Of a stretch of DNA of 5,036 bases, positions 1 through 5,036 are shown piece after piece. The DNA is from Planctomycetaceae bacterium (GTDB taxonomy: Bacteria > Planctomycetota > Planctomycetia > Pirellulales > Pirellulaceae): positions 1 to 5,036 of the forward strand of contig SLEY01000088.1 in the NCBI GenBank assembly GCA_007124535.1. Direction: 5' to 3'. A model generated the notes under the pieces. It was given only the letters and a program-made list of their open reading frames with translations, had not been told where the DNA came from and ran no database searches. The translations under genes and the position numbers were made by a program. The first letter of the stretch is position 1. Each line of letters starts with the position of its first letter.

Positions 1-77
1 AAAGCACAAAGCACAAAGCACAAAGCACAAAGCACAAAGCACAAAGCACAAAGCACAAAGCACAAAGCACAAAGCAC
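1..77. repeat. Heptamer tandem array (AAAGCAC), 11 perfect copies, truncated by the window
   Basis: Bases 1-77 are eleven exact head-to-tail copies of AAAGCAC (GTGCTTT on the other strand) with no mismatch. The first copy starts at base 1, so the array probably continues to the left. It is A-richer than its surroundings. Since 7 is not a multiple of 3, every frame cycles with a 21-nt period. There is no stop codon on either strand within the array, so automatic gene callers could run spurious frames through it. Heptamer arrays of this sort are typical of intergenic slipped-strand repeats; any role here is unknown. Confidence 0.97.
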
Positions 78-105
78 CGACGTACCGACGTACCGACGTA
101 CCGAC
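78..105. repeat. Octamer tandem array (CGACGTAC), 3.5 copies
   Basis: Immediately after the heptamer array, CGACGTAC occurs three times exactly (78-85, 86-93, 94-101), followed by a half copy CGAC (102-105). Each unit contains the two 4-base palindromes ACGT and GTAC. The unit is unrelated to the neighbouring heptamer in sequence and in length. No function can be read from it. Confidence 0.92.
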
Positions 106-401
106 CACCTCTCTTCACCGATCCCGGAGTGCCATGTGGGTACCCGCCCTGTTTCGGTGAGGCGGAAAGGGAGGAAGAATCGCGTGGTCGAGCCGGGGTG
201 TACCCGATGGTCCGCGATGCTCGGTGGGGTTCCGTGACGGCGCCGGCGGGGCGCAGCATCAAGCGATACGCGGACCCGACGAGGGACGGGGAACGTCGTG
301 GTAAGCGCGCAATACGGCAGGATGGGCTGGATGCCGCGCAGATGCAGCCGACCGCGGTGAGCGCAGGCGCCAGCGGCCGCCGCTCGCTTTCGCGGGGCGC
401 G
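106..401. other. Intergenic region with no gene seen
   Basis: The open frames crossing this stretch on both strands have Arg/Ser/Gly-rich products without recognisable domains, and I treat them as chance frames of GC-rich DNA. Visible small structures are a GGGTACCC palindrome (138-145), a similar GGTGTACCCGA at 197-207, and a short hairpin AGCGG-CCG-CCGCT at 372-384, just downstream of the 402 stop. The hairpin has no following T-run, so it is not a classic terminator. I see no tRNA-like or other RNA structure. Confidence 0.4.
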
Positions 402-632
402 TCAAGCAAGGGCAGAGCCCCGTTGCAAAAACGATTCGGCCAGTTGCTCCTGATCGTTCCAGGGCAGCCAGCATGCCGGCGCCGCCTTCACCTGCTCCTC
501 GTGCCGTTGGACTTCGGTCAGGTAATGCCCGCGTTCCAAGGCCCGTTGGTTCCATTTCGCATCGGTCGTCCGCCAGTTCGAGTGCAGAATCGACCGCCAG
601 TCTACGCCAACCCCCGCTCCCGCTTCATGCAC
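402..632 (-). CDS. 76-codon frame: frameshifted C-terminal tail of the large lipoprotein, or small overlapping gene
   Basis: I do not recognise a family. Read from a GTG at 632, the frame gives 76 residues rich in Trp, Glu and Gln (for example SNWRTTDAKWNQ, CWLPWND) and ends in TGA at 404-402. About 71% of its codons end in G or C (54 of 76 by hand count), and common Arg/Leu codons such as CGG, CGC and CTG dominate, like the large gene and unlike the large gene's own last 29 codons. The frame is open upstream to base 794 and has no ATG, GTG or TTG before 632. It overlaps the annotated stop of the large gene by 8 nt. No convincing ribosome-binding site sits at the usual distance before the GTG. 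I infer that it is most likely the true C-terminus of the large protein, joined through a +1 shift near base 714 via a polar linker (bases 713-633, KSERDRAGESDKK...). The alternative is a translationally coupled small protein. A chance open frame is possible but less likely given the composition. Confidence 0.45.
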   Translation of the reverse strand: MHEAGAGVGVDWRSILHSNWRTTDAKWNQRALERGHYLTEVQRHEEQVKAAPACWLPWNDQEQLAESFLQRGSALA

Positions 633-3600
633 GCTTGCCGAAAGCTCTCGACCATCGGCCGGATTCTGGGTGCTTTTCTTGTCCGATTCGCCGGCACGAT
701 CGCGTTCGGATTTGCCGCGTGTTGTAGCGGCGGCGGTAGTCGCGGATCGCTTTCGTGTCGGGATAGGCTTCGTCGTCGCCGTAAGGATATCGGCTCATCT
801 CGTGGAACGGCAACGGCTCGACGGTGTCGGGATAAGCGGTGGCCAGATCCATGTCTTTGCAGAAACTGACGGTCTTCAACAGAAACGACCGCTCGTGATC
901 GGCGGGGACGCTGCCAAAGGCTTGGGCGTCGAAACGCAATGTGATCTGGTCGCCGGGGGCCATGATGACGAACCGGTTGTCGGCCTGCTGCAGCAGTTCC
1001 CCCACCTCGCCAAAGCGCGTGTAATCGCCCTCCAACACCTTCCAATGGCCGGCACTGTCCACGTTGTGATAGTCGTACAGGTTCGGCAAACGACCGTCGG
1101 GGGAGTAGACGCGGGGCGTCCCGTAGGCCTGCAGATCGGCGCTGGTCGCCGGCAGCTTGTTCAAATCCAGTTCCGCCGCCGAGCGATGCGGCGCCAGGAA
1201 GATCGAATCCCAGAACAGCTCCATGTTGCTGACGATCCGCAGGCGTCGATCGCTGGGCAGGACCTGGCCGGTGACGTCCAGCGTCATCGTGTGCTGGATC
1301 CCCGCCGGATAACCGACTTCGTGCAGCAGGGTCACCCACTGGCCGTCGCGATAAGCCTGCAGTGTGGGCGCCGATTGGCGCAGGCCGGCCTGGTGGGCGG
1401 CAAAGTTCGTGGACGAATAACTGTATTCGACCCAGCCCTTCAGCACCAGAATCCAGCGATCGTCTTCGTCCAATTCGCCCAGTTGTTCGCCGAAATCCAG
1501 TTCGACGTAGTGTTCGTCGGCGAAACCCACGAAGTGCGGGTGGGGATCGGTGGCGCCCGCGTAGCGCCGGTCGACTTGGCGCAACACATCCGTCACATCG
1601 GTCCCCCGGTGATCTGTGGCTTGAACCGGGTACCGCACCTGATCGAAGCAGAACACCTCGAAGGGCGGCGGCGGGACGCTGATCGCCGCCATCTCGTGCG
1701 GATAGACCCGCGTCCCCGCAGGGTGGTCCACGGCGATCAGCTTCAATTCATCGACGTAAATCACTTCCTCCAAGGCGGCGACCACCTGCAGTTCGTACCA
1801 GCCGTCCTTGGCCTGCAGGTCGGGCAGCGGGACGTATTCGGTCGGATCCGGAGTCGCGTATGTCTGCGGAGCCAGCCAATAGCCCAAGCCGCCCACCCCG
1901 CCGAAGTCGCTGACGAACTGGTAATGGGAGCCGGTCCAGGCGAACAGCAGCGGGCAGGACGAGGGCTTGCGATTCGTCTGTTCGATCTCCAACACCTGCC
2001 CCGCGGACAATTCCAGTTCACTTTGCAGGATTCCGTCCGGCCAGATGATGCGCAGCCATTTCAGCTGCGGGTTGGGGCCCAGGCCGGCGTGCAGGCGCAG
2101 CGGCGGCACGGCGACCGAGCCGGCCGAGCCGCCCACCGTGTACTGCTGGGAAACCATGCCCGAATGGACTTCCACCCGGGCGCCGATCGCCGAGCGACTG
2201 GAACGGGTCTTCTGGTCGCCGCCCCGAGTGCCCACCATCCGCAGCCCGATCCAGTGGCCGCCTTCGGTGACGTTCTCGATCAGCACGGGCTCCTGTCCGG
2301 CGGGAGCCAGCAGCAGGTCGCTCCCGCCGTTGCCCGTGAAATCGGCGGCCACCCCGCTGGCATCGCCCTTGGTCCGGATGGCGTTCAGCACCAGCCCGGC
2401 ATCCACCGCACCGGCATCCAGGTATCCGCTCTGGGGCCACCGATTCAGAAGCGCCACCGGCCCGCGGGTCCCGTCGCGGCGATGGGCATCGAACAGCAGG
2501 ATGTCCAGATGCCCGTTATGGTTCAGATCGACAAACTGGCCGCTGGTCCCGCCCAGGTGGCCGAACTGGTCGGCAAAGCGGTCGTCGCGGGTAAAGCGCA
2601 TGTCGCCCTGGTTGGCAAACAGCTCCAGACCGTTGCGGGTGAAGACCAGCAGATCGGGCCGGCCCGATTTGTTCGCATCGCCGGCGATCGCCCCCACCAC
2701 ATGACGCACGTTCAGTCCCGCTTCCTCCGCGCACTGGAACCGGTACTGCCACACCCGCTGATTGACCCAGATCGTCGGCAGGGCGTCGCCCGCGGAAAAC
2801 AGGATCAGGTCGATAGCCCGGTCGTTGTCGAAATCCTCGAAAACCGCGACGGAGAAAGCGCCGGGGGTGTCCAACCCCAAGCGGTCGGCCAATTCGTCGA
2901 ACGTTCCGTCCAAATGATTGCACAGGATACTCGGCGCCGCAGGCTCCGCATCGGCCGGCAACGGGAGCGACCCGGCCGCGATCCGGCAGGCGACCAAGTC
3001 CAGATCGCCGTCGCTGTCGATGTCGATCAAGCGGGCGGCGACGGTCAGCAGATCGGCGTCGGCCCCCGGCAGATCGACCGGTTGGAACTGGCCCTGCCCG
3101 TCGTTTTCCAACAGCAAGTCCGGTCCGGCTCGCCCCAACCACAAATCGATGTGACCGTTGTTGTTCACATCCCCCAGACTGGGCGAAATCCCGCGGTCGG
3201 CCACGGTCGGGCCCTCCGTAAAACGGCCGTGGCCGTCGTTGAACCACACGGCGGTGCGTCCCCGGGCGTCCAATCCGGTGATCACCAGGTCCAGATGCCC
3301 GTTGCCGTTCAGGTCTTCGGCGGCCAACCCGGGCAGTCCCGCGGCGGGAGTTGCCGATTCCGCGGGCGGCTCACCCGACCGGGCCTCCTCCGGCTCCGCG
3401 TCTCCATCCAGGTTCCAGACAAAGGTCCGGGCGCCCAGCGGTCGGGTCTCCGGAGAAAAGATCACTCGCGGCGGCGGGGGATCCTCGGGTTGGGGCAGCG
3501 GCAGACCGTCCGGACCGATCACTAACGAATACGCACCCGCCTCGCCGTAGATCTTGCCTACCGTGAACGCCCCCGCCGATAACTCGACATCCTTCAACTC

Positions 3601-4263
3601 GCGGAAACGCTCGAACAACGGCAACGCCTTCTCCCGCTCGCCCCGCCGCTGGTACTGCAGCGCCAGCCGGTAGACGGCCGAAGGGAACCCCGGTTGCTCC
3701 GCGACGACGCGTTCCAGTTTTTCCGTACCTTCCTCCTGCCGGTCGACGGACAGCAGGGACTCGGCCATCTTGTAGGTGGCGTAGGTATCGTCCGGATCCA
3801 ATTGGTACGCCAATTCGAAGTATTCCAGCGCGTGTTCCAGATCGCCCAGATGCTGGTAGTACATGCCCAACGAGAACAGCGCGTGGCGGTGCTCGGGTTC
3901 ATCCTCCAGGACCTGCTCGAAGGTGCGGCGCGCGATATCGAGGGCTTCGTCGGCACCCCGCGCGCCTTGCAGATTGAGATAGGCCAGGCCCAAGTTGAAT
4001 CGGGCCGCCGTCCAGTGCGGCTGGATCGCCAGGGCCTCTTCGAAAGCCTCCGCCGCCTGCGGATAACGGTACTGCTCGATGTACGCCGCCCCCCGATTGA
4101 ACGCGGCCAGGGCCTGCGCGACGGACTCCGGCAACTCCGCCGCCTCCCTTCCCGGCAAATCCCCACCCGGCTGAGGCACAGGCCGGCAGCCCGCGACCAG
4201 CAGCAGCGCGCCGATCAGCACCCCAATAATAATTCCCCGACGATCGATTGTCTTCTGCATCAT
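625..4263 (-). CDS. TPR / FG-GAP / ASPIC-UnbV (CRTAC1-like) lipoprotein, 1212 codons
   Basis: Large predicted membrane-anchored surface or periplasmic protein, probably for protein-protein or ligand binding; no catalytic motif is visible. Residues 1-26 form a lipoprotein signal: basic start, hydrophobic stretch 11-25, lipobox LVAGC with Cys26. About five TPRs occupy residues 52-225. A Pro/Glu-rich linker (about 255-310) precedes seven FG-GAP/VCBS calcium-loop motifs beginning at residues 317 (DLNGNGHLD), 365, 414 (DIDSDGDLD), 477, 529, 579 and 641, which fits a seven-bladed propeller. An ASPIC/UnbV domain follows at about 668-765 (IGARVEV, LHAGLGP, IIWPDG). Residues about 770-1183 are an extension of the kind seen in planctomycete and acidobacterial homologues (CPLLFAWTG, GGVGGLGYW, PDPTEY). 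Start: two ATGs lie in tandem at 4263 and 4260; the GAGG at 4269-4266 is 2 nt from the first but 5 nt from the second, so 4260 may be the real start. After YNTR (residue 1183) the frame becomes Arg-rich with four CGA codons and one AGA, so the last 29 residues are doubtful. It lies 87 nt downstream of the NHL gene, same strand. Domain calls are by eye. Confidence 0.93.
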   Translation of the reverse strand: MMQKTIDRRGIIIGVLIGALLLVAGCRPVPQPGGDLPGREAAELPESVAQALAAFNRGAAYIEQYRYPQAAEAFEEALAIQPHWTAARFNLGLAYLNLQGARGADEALDIARRTFEQVLEDEPEHRHALFSLGMYYQHLGDLEHALEYFELAYQLDPDDTYATYKMAESLLSVDRQEEGTEKLERVVAEQPGFPSAVYRLALQYQRRGEREKALPLFERFRELKDVELSAGAFTVGKIYGEAGAYSLVIGPDGLPLPQPEDPPPPRVIFSPETRPLGARTFVWNLDGDAEPEEARSGEPPAESATPAAGLPGLAAEDLNGNGHLDLVITGLDARGRTAVWFNDGHGRFTEGPTVADRGISPSLGDVNNNGHIDLWLGRAGPDLLLENDGQGQFQPVDLPGADADLLTVAARLIDIDSDGDLDLVACRIAAGSLPLPADAEPAAPSILCNHLDGTFDELADRLGLDTPGAFSVAVFEDFDNDRAIDLILFSAGDALPTIWVNQRVWQYRFQCAEEAGLNVRHVVGAIAGDANKSGRPDLLVFTRNGLELFANQGDMRFTRDDRFADQFGHLGGTSGQFVDLNHNGHLDILLFDAHRRDGTRGPVALLNRWPQSGYLDAGAVDAGLVLNAIRTKGDASGVAADFTGNGGSDLLLAPAGQEPVLIENVTEGGHWIGLRMVGTRGGDQKTRSSRSAIGARVEVHSGMVSQQYTVGGSAGSVAVPPLRLHAGLGPNPQLKWLRIIWPDGILQSELELSAGQVLEIEQTNRKPSSCPLLFAWTGSHYQFVSDFGGVGGLGYWLAPQTYATPDPTEYVPLPDLQAKDGWYELQVVAALEEVIYVDELKLIAVDHPAGTRVYPHEMAAISVPPPPFEVFCFDQVRYPVQATDHRGTDVTDVLRQVDRRYAGATDPHPHFVGFADEHYVELDFGEQLGELDEDDRWILVLKGWVEYSYSSTNFAAHQAGLRQSAPTLQAYRDGQWVTLLHEVGYPAGIQHTMTLDVTGQVLPSDRRLRIVSNMELFWDSIFLAPHRSAAELDLNKLPATSADLQAYGTPRVYSPDGRLPNLYDYHNVDSAGHWKVLEGDYTRFGEVGELLQQADNRFVIMAPGDQITLRFDAQAFGSVPADHERSFLLKTVSFCKDMDLATAYPDTVEPLPFHEMSRYPYGDDEAYPDTKAIRDYRRRYNTRQIRTRSCRRIGQEKHPESGRWSRAFGKRA

Positions 4264-4350
4264 GTCCTCTTTCTGGTGTGTCGAGCTGGGGGCGCGCGGG
4301 GCGCAACCAAGCAGACGGGAGCGATTGGGCTTCCCGGGGATCTGGCGGCG
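4264..4350. other. 87-nt intergenic gap between the two minus-strand genes
   Basis: Apart from the ribosome-binding site at its gene-proximal end, the gap holds no hairpin followed by a T-run and no clear -35/-10 pair on the minus strand. It is GC-rich (a CCCGGG at about 4333 and a CGCGCCCC-type stretch at about 4290-4304). The absence of a terminator fits co-transcription of the NHL and lipoprotein genes, but a separate weak promoter cannot be excluded. Confidence 0.4.
4266..4271 (-). promoter_or_regulatory. Shine-Dalgarno-like AGAGGA before the large lipoprotein gene
   Basis: On the minus strand the bases just before the start read AAAGAGGAC and then ATGATG. The GAGG core is 2 nt from the first ATG (4263) and 5 nt from the second (4260). 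The usual spacing favours the second ATG, which would shorten the protein by one residue. The function is inferred from motif and position. Confidence 0.5.
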
Positions 4351-5036
4351 CTAGGGTGCGGCGGGTTCCAGTGAGAGCGGGGAGATCCGACCCTCGGCAT
4401 CGATCACGAAAATCGACCGGGCCCGGGGATCCGCCACCAGCAAACGATCTTCGTCCAACGTCAAACCCACCGGATTCTCCAGCGGTCCGCCGTGGACCCA
4501 CGCCTCCGGCTCCTCCCCCGGTTCAATTCGCCAGATCGTCCGCGCGTAGCCGTCGCTCACATAAGCGACCTCGTCCCAGATCACGATCGAATGAGGGAAT
4601 TCGAAAACGCCCTGATCCACAATCGTCTCTTGTTCGCCGTCGGGGGAAAGACGCAACAAGCGCCCGGCAGAAATCACCCACAGCTGCTGGTCCTGGTCGA
4701 AGTCCAATCCCCGTGGTGTGGGCAGTTCCGCCACCACTTCGACGGAACCGCCCGCCGACGGGATCCGCATCAGACGGTGATCCCCCAAATCCGCCACCAG
4801 CAGATCACCGCCCGGCTCCACGGCGATCGCCATCGGGATGGTGATCTGGCCCAAGGGGCGGTCCCGCGCGGTGAGCGATTCCGGTTGGCCTTCCTGATTG
4901 AACCGGTAGACGTCGCCCGTCGCGCTGTCGCCGGCCAGCAGATTCCCTTGCGAATCGAACGCCACACAGCGGATCGCGTTCAACGGGGTCCGGAACGTCT
5001 TTTCCCCCTGAAAATACAACTGCCATCGTCCCTCTT
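4351..5036 (-). CDS. NHL-repeat beta-propeller protein (SMP-30/gluconolactonase-like), 5'-partial
   Basis: Predicted NHL/SMP-30-like beta-propeller, probably secreted or periplasmic; its ligand or reaction cannot be read from the sequence. Counting from the TTG at 5019, five blades of about 40 residues are visible at about 11-50 (NAIRCVAFD, GNLLAGDSATGDVYRF), 61-98 (IAVEPGGDLLVAD, HRLMRIP), 101-137 (GLDFDQDQQLWV), 141-180 (SIVIWDEVAYVSDGYARTIW) and 182-220 (GLTLDEDRLLVADPRARSIF). NHL propellers normally have six blades, and no signal peptide follows the TTG, so I expect an earlier start outside the window. The frame is open to the edge (GAG GGA CGA TGG CAG before the TTG). The competing start is the TTG at 5019, which has a GAGGG 10 nt upstream at 5034-5030. 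The ATG at 5026 is in another frame. The stop is TAG at 4353-4351. It is the upstream partner of the TPR/FG-GAP lipoprotein gene and may share its transcript. The five-blade count is by eye. Confidence 0.85.
   Translation of the reverse strand, partial: EGRWQLYFQGEKTFRTPLNAIRCVAFDSQGNLLAGDSATGDVYRFNQEGQPESLTARDRPLGQITIPMAIAVEPGGDLLVADLGDHRLMRIPSAGGSVEVVAELPTPRGLDFDQDQQLWVISAGRLLRLSPDGEQETIVDQGVFEFPHSIVIWDEVAYVSDGYARTIWRIEPGEEPEAWVHGGPLENPVGLTLDEDRLLVADPRARSIFVIDAEGRISPLSLEPAAP

Noticed and set aside
1..105. CRISPR array
   Set aside because: The units are 7 and 8 bases long with no spacers, so these are simple tandem repeats.
138..207. Paired GGGTACCC (138-145) and GGTGTACCCGA (197-207) as an operator
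   Set aside because: Only one copy is a true palindrome, the similarity is short, and no promoter or adjacent gene start is visible for it to control.
372..384. Hairpin AGCGG-CCG-CCGCT as a transcription terminator
   Set aside because: It is well placed just after the 402 stop, but the stem is only five pairs and no T-run follows on the minus strand.
129..869. 246-codon open frame on the plus strand covering the left intergenic region
   Set aside because: The product is Arg/Gly/Ser-rich, without domains, and overlaps better-supported minus-strand coding sequence. The part before 400 could be real only if homologues exist, and I see nothing to support that.
602..1339. 245-codon minus-strand frame overlapping the end of the large gene
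   Set aside because: It is a shadow frame: low-complexity Arg/Pro/Gly/Ala product, lying entirely within or next to the well-supported frame. Its last eight codons after the ATG at 628 are too few to count as a gene.
670..3525. 951-codon open frame on the plus strand, antisense to the large lipoprotein gene
   Set aside because: It is a mirror of the GC-rich codon pattern on the other strand. Its product is Gln/Val/Arg/His-rich with no recognisable domain, while the minus strand carries clear TPR, FG-GAP and ASPIC motifs.
4805..5026. 73-codon minus-strand frame starting at the ATG at 5026
   Set aside because: The ATG is only 3 nt from the GAGGG, and the product is Arg/Gly-rich without motifs, whereas the overlapping frame encodes clear NHL blades.

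Overview
The window is GC-rich bacterial DNA with two genes, both on the minus strand, followed by a gene-poor stretch that ends in tandem repeats. The large gene has a TPR + FG-GAP + ASPIC/UnbV architecture with a long conserved C-terminal extension. Its neighbour encodes a secreted-type NHL propeller. This combination suggests a planctomycete, perhaps of the Pirellulaceae. That assignment comes from recognising family style, not from a database search.

Layout, in the direction of transcription (right to left): (1) 5036-4351, an NHL-repeat (SMP-30/gluconolactonase-like) beta-propeller protein whose frame is open to the window edge, so its N-terminus is probably outside. (2) 4350-4264, an 87-nt gap without a terminator, ending in a Shine-Dalgarno-like AGAGGA. 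(3) 4263-625, a 1212-codon lipoprotein with five TPRs, a seven-loop FG-GAP/VCBS propeller, an ASPIC/UnbV (CRTAC1-type) domain and a roughly 410-residue C-terminal region. (4) 632-402, a short frame with normal codon use that looks like either a small overlapping gene or, more likely, the frameshifted end of the large gene. (5) 401-106, no gene seen. (6) 105-1, an octamer tandem array (3.5 copies) directly abutting a heptamer array (11 perfect copies) that runs off the window.

The two genes share strand and are closely spaced, so they may be co-transcribed. Both products are predicted extracytoplasmic beta-propeller proteins: a TPR-bearing lipoprotein anchored to a membrane, and an NHL propeller of the kind that binds proteins or small ligands. 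No enzyme activity can be assigned to either.

The most useful observations are the probable +1 frame change near base 714, which would extend the large protein to about 1286 residues, and the two abutting tandem repeat families at the left edge. I found no RNA gene, CRISPR array, insertion sequence or clear novel defence or biosynthetic system.
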